From NCBI GenBank assembly GCA_902774115.1, contig CACYHH010000004.1, positions 248,001 to 312,000 of the forward strand: 64,000 nt of DNA. Direction: 5' to 3'. Both the position numbers and the translations under genes were made by a program. The notes beneath the pieces were generated by a model, which was given only the letters and a program-made list of their open reading frames with translations, did no database searches and was not told the DNA's origin. This document shows, one piece after another, positions 38,106 through 46,599 of the stretch. The first letter of the stretch is position 1. Each line of letters begins with the position of its first letter. This DNA comes from an uncultured Spirochaetales bacterium. Its GTDB lineage: Bacteria > UBP6 > UBA1177.

Positions 38106-39481
38106 AAAAAGAATTGCTTTCACACAAATTATTTTTGATTTCATTAGTAATTTCGCTGTTTTTCTGTATTTCGTGCAGCGAGACTTTCCACAAAAACGGA
38201 AAAATGCTCTTCTACACTTCCGAAAAAGACACAATGTACATCATCTACCAGAAAGATCAGCAGAATTACCTTTTCGCTTCAACCGTTTCACCGTTTTCGG
38301 AAAAGTGGGAAAAAAACATTTCCGGTCATCCCGGCACTCCGGTCGTGGAGATTTTCGGAGACCTTCTCGCCTGCAACTGCAAGAAAGATTTTGTGTGTCT
38401 TCTTGACAGAGAAACGGGAAAAACAGTTTTCGAAACCGAATCAAAACTTGTTTTTTCACCAGAATCCACAGGTTTTATCGTCGAAAACGGCAAAGTTTAC
38501 ACTCTTTGCGGAGAAAATTCGGTCTGTGCATTCGATATCGGAAGCGGTGAAAAAATCTGGGAAACCGCTCTGGATGCGGAAGAAACTCTTGCCGCGGAGT
38601 TCGAAATCGAGGAAAACCTGTTTTTCTACGGCACCGGAACAAACGGAATAACTGCGCTGAATTTGTCTGACGGCAAAAAGACATGGCAAACCGATCCGTT
38701 AGAAAATCTCAATAATTTTCACACGTTTCCCAAAACACTGCTCGCCGATTACGATTTTATAAACGGATACGAGATTTCAAGCGGCGAAAGCGAGTGGCTC
38801 CAACCCTACTCCGGAAAAATCCGCTGCATAAACGACGGTTTCGTGATCGCGCAGAGTGACGAATTCTTCTCGGTTCTTTTTGTAAAAAACGGCCAGAAAT
38901 ACTGGGATTATCCGAGAACAGGAACAACGATACTTTCATGCAACGAAGAAGTTTCGCTCGCAGCATTCACAGTCAGGAATTTAGAGCCGTCCGATTCAGG
39001 AACAGCGGAAAATTACTTCGACAAAGTCTACATTTTCGATATTTCAACCGGCGAAAGAGTTTTCGACCACTCTTCCGACATCAACGTGAAAGTTATCAAC
39101 ATAACAGGTTTTTCAGGCAGCACTTTCTATATCGCGACAGAATCGGGCGAACCGGGATCAAAAAAGATAACAGTCGAAAAATATTCAACAAATTCTCTAG
39201 AGAAAGAGCTGAGTTTCACCTTTCCTAAAGAAAACGACGATCCGGAAATATTCATAACTCTCGTCCACAGAGACACAGCTTACACCGTTTTCAAAAAAAC
39301 GAATATCCTGACACCGTCCGACATATCGTTCTACCTTTTTGAAACGGAAAGCGGCGAACTTTTGGGAAAAATGAAGGGATTTCCGGAAGTTATCTACGGC
39401 GGCAAAGCCGTTGACATCATCGATTACGACGACTATTTCAACATAAAAGAAAAAACTCTCACCGATTTTCTGGAAAAGTAA
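38102..39481 (+). CDS. PQQ-like beta-propeller lipoprotein
   Basis: 459 residues with a lipoprotein signal peptide (VISLFFCISC, Cys near residue 24). The mature part has repeats of the type DRETGKTVFET, FDIGSGEKIWETAL and NLSDGKKTWQTDPL, the WD/PQQ pattern of BamB-like propellers. It could be an outer-membrane assembly scaffold or an envelope sensor; the family is not certain. ATG at 38102 overlaps the M23 stop, and its own stop is next to the CBM9-like start. Confidence 0.82.
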   Translation: MKKELLSHKLFLISLVISLFFCISCSETFHKNGKMLFYTSEKDTMYIIYQKDQQNYLFASTVSPFSEKWEKNISGHPGTPVVEIFGDLLACNCKKDFVCLLDRETGKTVFETESKLVFSPESTGFIVENGKVYTLCGENSVCAFDIGSGEKIWETALDAEETLAAEFEIEENLFFYGTGTNGITALNLSDGKKTWQTDPLENLNNFHTFPKTLLADYDFINGYEISSGESEWLQPYSGKIRCINDGFVIAQSDEFFSVLFVKNGQKYWDYPRTGTTILSCNEEVSLAAFTVRNLEPSDSGTAENYFDKVYIFDISTGERVFDHSSDINVKVINITGFSGSTFYIATESGEPGSKKITVEKYSTNSLEKELSFTFPKENDDPEIFITLVHRDTAYTVFKKTNILTPSDISFYLFETESGELLGKMKGFPEVIYGGKAVDIIDYDDYFNIKEKTLTDFLEK

Positions 39482-40035
39482 TGACTTTATACTTTTTAAA
39501 GCAGGCATGGACTCAGAAACCGCTTGAAAATCTTGAAGTTTCCTGCGATTTCAATACATCGCCGGAAGAAATTTCAGCAGTTTTCCACATAACCGAGCCG
39601 AGTGTCAAGGCAGAATATTCGGAAATAAATTCAAGGGTTTACGAAGAAAGCTGCTCCGAACTTTTTTTGTCATTCGGCAGCGGATCCTACTACAATTTTG
39701 AGATCAGCTGTATCGGCTGCATACTCGCCGAACACGGAAAAGACCGCTTCAACCGCGAACTCCTTAAACCTGAAATTATTGAAAACATTAAAGTTTCTTC
39801 AACTTTAGGAAACAAGCCCTTCGGAATCAGAAACGAAAAAACAACTTACGAACTTTCGGTAAAAATCCCGAAAGAAGTCTTTGTTTCCGACGGCTGCAAA
39901 ATCGACACGATGTCACTCACAGGCAACATTTACAAGTGCGCCGACAAATCTCCGACACCGCACTACATGACCCTTTTTGAAATCAAAACCGGAAAACCTG
40001 ACTTCCACAGACCTGAATTTTTTAAAAAACTATAA
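39481..40035 (+). CDS. CBM9-like domain protein
   Basis: 184 residues with no signal peptide. The length, beta-rich pattern and C-terminal PHYMTLFEIKTGKPDFHRPEFF resemble CBM9-like (DOMON-related) domains of the type found in cellulases and stand-alone proteins. Ligand unknown. ATG overlaps the last base of the propeller gene stop. The next gene starts about 112 bases on, after a separate promoter-like site. Confidence 0.7.
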   Translation: MTLYFLKQAWTQKPLENLEVSCDFNTSPEEISAVFHITEPSVKAEYSEINSRVYEESCSELFLSFGSGSYYNFEISCIGCILAEHGKDRFNRELLKPEIIENIKVSSTLGNKPFGIRNEKTTYELSVKIPKEVFVSDGCKIDTMSLTGNIYKCADKSPTPHYMTLFEIKTGKPDFHRPEFFKKL

Positions 40036-40043
40036 TTTTTTAA

Positions 40044-40147
40044 TTGACATTTATATATAATTTTAATACTTTCCCGCCAAGTTCATCCGGCAATGGTCGG
40101 ATGTTTACATATATTTTCCCGGAGGAGCCGCAAGGCTTTTATATAAT
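40044..40147 (+). promoter_or_regulatory. Promoter and structured leader of the cyclo-ligase gene
   Basis: TTGACA at 40044-40049 with a -10 near 40066-40072 (TACTTT, spacer 17). The transcript would carry a CATCCG/CGGATG stem at about 40083-40103, then CCCGGAGGAG at 40118-40127 and a short AGCC-GCAA-GGCT hairpin just after it. The Shine-Dalgarno lies about 20 bases from the TTG start, too far unless the hairpin brings it closer. No known riboswitch was recognised. Confidence 0.5.
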
Positions 40148-40705
40148 TTGGAAAAATCTGCTTTACGTAAACAGATTCTTTCGCTCAGGAAAAAGCTGAG
40201 TGCTGAAGAAATCACAGTTTTAAGCAATAAAATAAATAATCAACTGATTTCATTGGATATTTTCAAAAAATCCAATTTTATTGCGCTCTATATCCCGATA
40301 AAAAACGAGGTCGATGTCAGACCCCTTCTGGATTGCGAAGGGAAACATTTTCTCTTTCCGAGAGTCGAAAACGGAACGAAAAAACTCTCGTTTTACGAAG
40401 CAGAAAATATGGACGATTTTGAAAAAGGAAGTTTCAGCATTCCGGAACCGAAAACAACATTGAACAAAATCGAAATAGAAAATATCGACCTTTTCATTGT
40501 TCCGGGAGTCGCTTTTTCGGAAAAATGCGAGCGTATCGGTTACGGCGGCGGTTTTTACGACTCGACGCTTAAATATAAAAACAAGAATTCGTACACTCTC
40601 GGTGTCGCTTTTGACTTTCAGATCGTGGAAAAAGGCTTTTCGGAGCCTTTTGACGAACGTTTGGACGCAGTCGCGACTCCGGAGAGGATTATTATAAACA
40701 GTTAA
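40148..40705 (+). CDS. 5-formyltetrahydrofolate cyclo-ligase
   Basis: 185 residues. Family blocks: EKSALRKQILSLRKKLS at the N-terminus, IALYIPIKNEVD, the substrate and ATP site in IVPGVAFSEKCERIGYGGGFYD, and AVATPERII at the end. It converts 5-formyl-THF to 5,10-methenyl-THF using ATP. The TTG at 40148 is the only start that fits the family N-terminus. The next gene, rny, starts thirteen bases after the stop. Confidence 0.9.
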   Translation: MEKSALRKQILSLRKKLSAEEITVLSNKINNQLISLDIFKKSNFIALYIPIKNEVDVRPLLDCEGKHFLFPRVENGTKKLSFYEAENMDDFEKGSFSIPEPKTTLNKIEIENIDLFIVPGVAFSEKCERIGYGGGFYDSTLKYKNKNSYTLGVAFDFQIVEKGFSEPFDERLDAVATPERIIINS

Positions 40706-40718
40706 AAGGGAGAACAAA

Positions 40719-42272
40719 ATGCTTAATTCAATAATTTTTCTTATTATTGGAATTTTGCTCGGTGCCGTACTTTGGGCGATGTCCAGATCGCTCGTTTTCA
40801 AAGAAAAAATGGAAAAAGCCAACAAAGAGCTCAGCAACGCCAAAGACGATGCTGCAAAAGTTGTGAAAGAAGCTGAAATCAAGGCTCAGGAAATCATTCT
40901 TGAGGGCAAAAAAGAAACTGAAAATTCAAAAAACGAACTTCTGAAGGAGTTCAAAGAGCGTGAAAGAAGGCTCAACAAACGCGAGGAACAGCTCACCCAG
41001 CGCGACGAACTCAACATCGTCAAAGAGAAAGAGCTGAAAACTATTGAGAAAAAACAGAAAGATGATGAAATTTTCTTAGACAATCAGCGTGTTCAGCTTG
41101 AAGAAAAGCTCACCGAAGTCAATACCGAGCTTGAAAAAATCGCCGGAATGACCCAGGACGAGGCAAAAGAAGTTCTCATTCAGAAAATCGAGGACGAAGC
41201 GAAACACGACGCCGCGAAAAAGATCAAGGCGATCGAAGACGCGATGGTCGAAGATGCCGAAAAGAAGAGCAAAGAGATCCTTTCGACCGCAATACAACGC
41301 TATGCAGGCGAATATGTCGTTGAAAACACCGTCACGACAGTCAGCCTTCCGAATGACGAAATGAAAGGCAGGATCATCGGCCGTGAAGGAAGGAACATCC
41401 GCGCGATCGAAGCTGTTACAGGCGTTGACCTTATCATTGACGATACACCTGAAGCTGTAGTCATCAGCAACTTCAATCCGATCAGACGTCAGATCGCTTC
41501 TCTCACTCTTCAGAAACTCATCGCCGACGGCAGGATCCACCCCGGCAGAATCGAAGAAGTTTTCGATGCCTGCACGAAAGAAGTCTGGAAGGCGATCAAA
41601 GAGGCGGGTGATCAGGCTGTTTTTGACCTCGGGATCCACAAGCTCCATCCGGAACTCGTTCTTCTTGTCGGTCGTCTGAGATACAGAACGAGCTACGGTC
41701 AGAATGTCTGGAAACACTCTGTTGAAGCGGCTTTCCTCGCAGGAGAAATCGCAGCTGAACTCGGCTGCAGCGCAAACAGCATCAAAAACGCGAAACGCGC
41801 GGGACTTCTTCACGATATCGGAAAAGCTGTTGATCACGAAATCGAAGGAAGCCACGCTTCGATCGGTGCGAAACTTGCGGAAAAATACGGCGAGCAGCAC
41901 AGGATCGTTGCTGCGATCGCGGCTCACCACGGCGAAGTAAAGCCTGAAACCGTTCTTGACTTCATCGTTTCGGCTGCCGATGCTTTGAGCGGCGCAAGAC
42001 CCGGAGCAAGAAGAGAGATGACCGAAGCTTACGTTCAGAGACTTGCAGACCTTGAAAATATCGCAAACTCCTTCCCGGGCGTTGACAAATCGTTCGCGAT
42101 CCAGGCCGGAAGAGAGCTCAGAGTCATGGTCGACACAGCAAAAGTCAACGACGACGACGCTTACACCCTTGCAACCGATATCGCGAAAAAGATCGAAACA
42201 GACCTTTCATATCCGGGTCAGATAAAAGTCATCGTTATCAGAGAAACCAGAGTTATAGCTACCGCGCAGTAA
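40719..42272 (+). CDS. rny: Ribonuclease Y
   Basis: Endoribonuclease that starts mRNA decay at the membrane. 517 residues: an N-terminal membrane span (LNSIIFLIIGILLGAVLWAM), a long charged coiled coil (about 25-190), a KH domain with GRIIGREGRNIRAIE near 215, and an HD domain with LLHDIGKAVDHE (His365-Asp366). AAAGGGAGAACAAA precedes the ATG. ymdB follows two bases later. Confidence 0.97.
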   Translation: MLNSIIFLIIGILLGAVLWAMSRSLVFKEKMEKANKELSNAKDDAAKVVKEAEIKAQEIILEGKKETENSKNELLKEFKERERRLNKREEQLTQRDELNIVKEKELKTIEKKQKDDEIFLDNQRVQLEEKLTEVNTELEKIAGMTQDEAKEVLIQKIEDEAKHDAAKKIKAIEDAMVEDAEKKSKEILSTAIQRYAGEYVVENTVTTVSLPNDEMKGRIIGREGRNIRAIEAVTGVDLIIDDTPEAVVISNFNPIRRQIASLTLQKLIADGRIHPGRIEEVFDACTKEVWKAIKEAGDQAVFDLGIHKLHPELVLLVGRLRYRTSYGQNVWKHSVEAAFLAGEIAAELGCSANSIKNAKRAGLLHDIGKAVDHEIEGSHASIGAKLAEKYGEQHRIVAAIAAHHGEVKPETVLDFIVSAADALSGARPGARREMTEAYVQRLADLENIANSFPGVDKSFAIQAGRELRVMVDTAKVNDDDAYTLATDIAKKIETDLSYPGQIKVIVIRETRVIATAQ

Positions 42273-42273
42273 A

Positions 42274-43059
42274 ATGAGTTTCAGAATCCTCGCTTTAGGC
42301 GACATCGTAGGCAGACACGCAAGAAATTTTGTAAAAGAGCAACTTCCTAAAGTTATTGAAGAAAACTCTATAAATTTTGTCATTGCAAACGGAGAGAATA
42401 CTTCCGGAGGAATGGGACTTCTCGAAAAGCACGCGACTCTTCTGCACTCATGCGGAATAGATGTCATAACTTCGGGAAACCACATCTGGAACAGAAACGA
42501 AATTTATTCATTCATCGACAGAATGCCTTACGTTCTGCGTCCGGCCAACTATCCTGACGATCTTCCGGGAAAAGGTTCCGTCGTCATAACCCACGAAAAA
42601 ACAGGAATAAAAATCGGCGTTCTCAACCTTTTGGGAACAGTTTTCATGCCGCCTATCGACAACCCTTTCAAAAAAGCGCTGACTGAGATCGAAAAAATGC
42701 GCTCAGACGGCGCTGACATAATCGTTCTTGACTTTCACGCCGAAGCAACCGCCGAAAAAGAGGCTTTCGGGCTTTATCTTGCCGATAAAATTGAACTTTT
42801 CTTCGGCACGCACACCCATGTCCAGACTTCGGACGAGAAAATAATCAACGAAAGAATGGGCTACATCACCGATCTCGGCCGCTGCGGCGCATTTTTTTCA
42901 GTCATCGGTTTCAACGAAAAAGAGAGCATTGCAGGCTATCTCACGAACATCCCGCAGCATTTCGTCCCGGCGAAAAACGACATAAAAATCGAAGGGATCA
43001 TCGCCGGTTTCGAACTGAATCCGGCAAGATGCGTATCTATTGAAAGGATCAGGATTTAA
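42274..43059 (+). CDS. ymdB: YmdB-family metallophosphoesterase
   Basis: 261 residues (TIGR00282). Metal-site blocks: ALGDIVGRHAR, ANGENTSGGMG, TSGNHIWN, and GTHTHVQTSDEKI. B. subtilis YmdB is a 2',3'-cyclic nucleotide phosphodiesterase and likewise follows rny, where it may help process RNA ends. ATG at 42274, directly after the rny stop. It converges on the glycosidase lipoprotein gene. Confidence 0.93.
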   Translation: MSFRILALGDIVGRHARNFVKEQLPKVIEENSINFVIANGENTSGGMGLLEKHATLLHSCGIDVITSGNHIWNRNEIYSFIDRMPYVLRPANYPDDLPGKGSVVITHEKTGIKIGVLNLLGTVFMPPIDNPFKKALTEIEKMRSDGADIIVLDFHAEATAEKEAFGLYLADKIELFFGTHTHVQTSDEKIINERMGYITDLGRCGAFFSVIGFNEKESIAGYLTNIPQHFVPAKNDIKIEGIIAGFELNPARCVSIERIRI

Positions 43060-43062
43060 AAT

Positions 43063-45843
43063 CTACTTTATCTCTTTAAGCAAAAACTTGAGTGTCGAGA
43101 TATTCGCTCTGTTGTAAACATCGTTTCCGCCGCCGGCACCGGCAGTGTATGGAACGAAGTGCTCGAAATAGGACATGTTGAAAGCGTCACGGATTTCTGC
43201 TTTATAAATTTTTTCGTTCGAGAGTTCGACCTTGACGAAAGAAGATTCTCCCCATATATCCCAGTTATCGCCCAAATGAGGCATGAAAACCATTTTTTCC
43301 AGAACAACATTAGAATTTTCATCAGTAATTTTAACTATTTTGTTACATGAAGTAATGCCTGTGTTTATCGGTCGTCCGCTGCCGTATTCCAAAGAAACGA
43401 GATATGTTCCGCTATCCTTGGGCTTAATATTTGAAACCGAAAGAACTGCTTCCGGTATACCCCAGTCGCCGAAATGCGGTTTATTGTGGTCATAATGCGT
43501 TGCAAACTGATCAAAACGGTATTCATACGACGCATTTTCTTCCGCCACAGCCGAAAACTGCATCTTTGTCCGTTCATAGTCGGTACCCCAGTAGCAGACG
43601 GGATCCGAGTGGTGGCTTTCCCAACCTTCGGAATTTACTGCCGAAACACTGTAGCAGTATGAATTATGCACATAGTCAGGATTTTCAAAGTCATCGCGCC
43701 ATGAAGTCTCGGTCAGGTTTTCCTTGACCTTCTTTCCGTCACGGTAAACATTGTAGGAAACCGCATTGACTGAAGGATCGAAAGAGATTCCGAGCCTTTT
43801 TCCGTCCACTCCGACCGAAACATTCGTAACAGGAAGCGGCGCCCAGCATTTGTTGGGATTAGCGTTGCAGTCAACAAGATTGAGTGTTCCCGTTTCGTCC
43901 GAAAGTTCAAGTTCCATTTCGATTTTACTCTCCGCTTTCAAGTCACCGGCACTGAACGGATTTGTCTTTTCCGCGCCGTCAAGTTTCAGCGATTTGAGAA
44001 CGTAAAAACCGCTGTTTTCGCTGTTTTTTTGCGGAAGAATGACCTTCAGCTCAATAGTTTTTCCTTTGAATTTCAGGTTTTTAAGAACAATTTCGGAACT
44101 TCCGGCAAAGAAAGTGTTTCTCAGATTTACAGGAATTTTCGGGGAAAACCAGAGTGTTTTCAAAGTCTGCTCTCTGCCGAAAATTGAGTCAATGACCATC
44201 GAAAGGAATCCCGCAACACTCCAAAGCTGCCGCCTTGAATTTACTTCCGGGCCGCTCAACTGCGGGTATGTAGCGTCATCGTACCATGCGCTGAGAGTCG
44301 TAAACTCGAAATTTTCCATGTTCGAGAGGTTGAGCGCTGCACCGCGGACTAAACTCATGAATGCGTTTTCATAGAATTTGTCGTTGCCCGCTTTTGCCGC
44401 AGCACGAAGTCCGTAAGAAGTAACGAAAGGCCAGACCGCGCGGTTGTGATAGATTTTCGTATCGGGCTCCTGCGGGAAAATTACAGCCGGCCCTGCTTCA
44501 GTTACAGGATATTCTCCAATAATTTCAGCAGTCTGCGCATTGTCAGCAACACCTGAAAGAACGGTCAGAGCTTCACCGAGAAGATCTCTTTTGTCAACGG
44601 CAGAACTATCAAGAAAAGTCGTTTTCATAGTTGAAAAAGTCTTTTTGCCAGCAAGATAAAACGCTGATTTTATTGCATTTTTAAGACTTTCAGCCTGAAT
44701 TGTAAATTGAGACGCCTCGGTCGTTTTTCCGAGTTCTTCCGCCATAGCTGCTGCGATTGTCATAGCCATATAGTGAAGAACATTCGTCGAAAGAGTTTTC
44801 GACATTCCGATGTGCTTCGTATTATCGGCAGTCCATTTCGGATAAGTCTGCTCTCTCCAGTCAAGGAAAGACTGCTCGCCGCGATAGAGCCCGTCTTCAG
44901 AATCATAAACGTGAAGTCTGTCGGCTTCCAAAGTGTTCTTTATCGCTTCGTAAGAGTCCGACAAAAAGCTGTCATAGTCGCTTCCTTCAAGGTTTTTGAG
45001 CGTTTCCATTGCTCCCAAAGCCCAGACGACACGGTCAGTGCTTACAGGCCACGAGCCGCCTGAACCTGTATCCTGAACTATCTGCATATTTCCGCCGCCG
45101 ACTGCACTTTTGCGCTCCGAAATCTTGAATTTAAGTGAGTTTTTCGATTTCTGAGGTTCTAAAAAAGCAACCGATGAATGAACTGCATAAGCGGTGTCGC
45201 GCGTCCAGACGTAATGCCAGTTCGCGCCGGTCTCAAAGCAGTCGCACGGAACCGATTCACCGTTATTCATGCTGTAATCGCTTATCGCCGAGACTTTGTT
45301 TTCGTTGAGTTCCGTTACCGCTAAAGCAAAAAGTGCGTCGAACATGTTGTTTCCGCTGCGGAGAAGAGGACTTTCGGCACTCTCGGTTATAGTTCTCTCT
45401 TTCGATGCCGGATAATTGTCGCGAAGTTCGGCATCTGTTGTCAGAGTGTAGGTTTTAAGCTCGTCACCGGAAACCGAAACTGTTCCGGTTTTACCGTTCC
45501 ACTCTACTTTTGAAGTATCGGAAACTATCGGATCATCGTCGCATTCGAGCTCACATGTCTCATCTTCAGGCTCATAGTCGGAATCATCGTCGTTTTCAGG
45601 GATATCGTCATCTGATTCCGCCGGTTCAGTGTCAGGATCATTGTCGTTTTCCGGAATGTCGGTATCTGAGATATCGTTATCCGTTATATCGGTATTCGAT
45701 ACATCGTTATCCGAGACATCGGTATCCGACACATCGGCACCCGAATCTGTATCATCGGTAATTTCATTTTTGTTGTCGTTTTTTCCGCCGTCGCAGCTGA
45801 ACACAAAAAGTGCGGCAAGAACAAGTAAAAAAAGTTTTTTCAT
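43063..45843 (-). CDS. Lipoprotein with six-hairpin glycosidase domain, Fn3 and CBM-like modules
   Basis: 926 residues. A lipoprotein signal (LALAALFVFSC-like; Cys near residue 17) is followed by an Asp-rich linker of repeated S/N-D-T/N-D-[IV] units (about 30-105). The catalytic region resembles (alpha/alpha)6 glycosidases such as amylo-1,6-glucosidases and GH63 (NWHYVWTRDTAYAV near 210, LDWREQTYPKW, NRAVWPFVTSYGLRAAAKAG). Then comes a fibronectin III domain (VTNVSVGVDGKRLGISFDP) and a C-terminal beta domain that may bind carbohydrate. It likely trims a polysaccharide at the cell surface. ATG at 45843 fits the signal peptide; a GTG at 45852 overlaps the upstream stop. Last gene of a long operon. 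Confidence 0.82.
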   Translation of the reverse strand: MKKLFLLVLAALFVFSCDGGKNDNKNEITDDTDSGADVSDTDVSDNDVSNTDITDNDISDTDIPENDNDPDTEPAESDDDIPENDDDSDYEPEDETCELECDDDPIVSDTSKVEWNGKTGTVSVSGDELKTYTLTTDAELRDNYPASKERTITESAESPLLRSGNNMFDALFALAVTELNENKVSAISDYSMNNGESVPCDCFETGANWHYVWTRDTAYAVHSSVAFLEPQKSKNSLKFKISERKSAVGGGNMQIVQDTGSGGSWPVSTDRVVWALGAMETLKNLEGSDYDSFLSDSYEAIKNTLEADRLHVYDSEDGLYRGEQSFLDWREQTYPKWTADNTKHIGMSKTLSTNVLHYMAMTIAAAMAEELGKTTEASQFTIQAESLKNAIKSAFYLAGKKTFSTMKTTFLDSSAVDKRDLLGEALTVLSGVADNAQTAEIIGEYPVTEAGPAVIFPQEPDTKIYHNRAVWPFVTSYGLRAAAKAGNDKFYENAFMSLVRGAALNLSNMENFEFTTLSAWYDDATYPQLSGPEVNSRRQLWSVAGFLSMVIDSIFGREQTLKTLWFSPKIPVNLRNTFFAGSSEIVLKNLKFKGKTIELKVILPQKNSENSGFYVLKSLKLDGAEKTNPFSAGDLKAESKIEMELELSDETGTLNLVDCNANPNKCWAPLPVTNVSVGVDGKRLGISFDPSVNAVSYNVYRDGKKVKENLTETSWRDDFENPDYVHNSYCYSVSAVNSEGWESHHSDPVCYWGTDYERTKMQFSAVAEENASYEYRFDQFATHYDHNKPHFGDWGIPEAVLSVSNIKPKDSGTYLVSLEYGSGRPINTGITSCNKIVKITDENSNVVLEKMVFMPHLGDNWDIWGESSFVKVELSNEKIYKAEIRDAFNMSYFEHFVPYTAGAGGGNDVYNRANISTLKFLLKEIK

Positions 45844-45848
45844 GGCGT

Positions 45849-46148
45849 TCACTTATTGCTGTTGATAAAAAAATTGAAGTTGAAACTGCCGCTGTTTTCG
45901 TCGGCTGAAGTACCGAAGAATCCGTCTTTGACAATAAAAACAAGTACCAAGACCAGAATCATAATGCCGATAAAGATGTAAGCACGTTTGATGAAAATTC
46001 CAAGGCAGAGAAAAAGTGCGGCAACAATCCCGTAAAAAAGAGGTCCGACCTCTGAATTGATAAGCACAAAAGAAAGAACCGTCATTAAAAGCAAAGTTAT
46101 AAGATTCCACCAGACTATCTGACGTTCTTCACTTTTTTTCCCGATCAT
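45849..46148 (-). CDS. Small membrane protein
   Basis: 99 residues with three membrane spans (about 12-32, 36-53, 55-72) and a polar Asn/Phe-rich tail. No family recognised. It lies two bases after the cyclic-nucleotide-binding gene and its stop overlaps a possible GTG of the glycosidase gene, so it is a member of the operon. Confidence 0.7.
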   Translation of the reverse strand: MIGKKSEERQIVWWNLITLLLMTVLSFVLINSEVGPLFYGIVAALFLCLGIFIKRAYIFIGIMILVLVLVFIVKDGFFGTSADENSGSFNFNFFINSNK

Positions 46149-46150
46149 TT

Positions 46151-46591
46151 CTATTTTTTACCCGATTTTTCGGCAAGTTTTGCATTCAGTTCCCTGATGC
46201 GGCCGGTAAGAACCCTGATGACTCCGAGAGCGACTTCGTCACGCTGTTTGAGGATCTCAAGAAAGTCATCGCTTTCCATTTTCAGAACCAGGACATCGTT
46301 CCGCGCGATGATGTCAGCACTTCGCGGCTGGCTGTCGATAAGCGCCATTTCTCCGAATCCGGCGCCTTCTTTCATAACGGCTACGACATTTCCGCCGACA
46401 ACGACTTCGACTTCGCCTTTAACTATCATGAAAAGCTCTTTTCCGAGGTCGCCTTCGTTAACGATATACTGCCCTTTTTCAAAATTTTCCTCTTCGAGAA
46501 GTGCGGCTATATCGGCAAGAACTTCACCGGGGATGTCGTGAAAAAGCTCGATATTTTTGAGTGCAAGCACCCTTTCTACTCGTGTCAGCAT
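46151..46591 (-). CDS. Cyclic nucleotide-binding domain protein
   Basis: 146 residues, a single CNB/Crp-like domain: GEVLADIAALLEEENFEKGQ, then YIVNEGDLGKELFMIVKGEVEV, and the phosphate-binding cassette GFGEMALIDSQPRSADIIA with the Glu and Arg that hold the cyclic phosphate. There is no DNA-binding domain, so it should act by protein contact. It starts eight bases after the ATP/ADP-carrier-like gene; in other bacteria such domains can be fused to these carriers, which suggests it gates the transporter. Confidence 0.88.
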   Translation of the reverse strand: MLTRVERVLALKNIELFHDIPGEVLADIAALLEEENFEKGQYIVNEGDLGKELFMIVKGEVEVVVGGNVVAVMKEGAGFGEMALIDSQPRSADIIARNDVLVLKMESDDFLEILKQRDEVALGVIRVLTGRIRELNAKLAEKSGKK

Positions 46592-46599
46592 CTTTCCTC

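Noticed and set aside
40036-40147. 6S RNA upstream of the 5-formyl-THF cyclo-ligase gene, as in gammaproteobacteria
   Set aside because: The gap is about 110 bases, too short for a 180-base 6S RNA, and no long bulged hairpin is seen.
40070-40147. THF or ZTP riboswitch
   Set aside because: I could not match the conserved core of either class; only simple stems are present.
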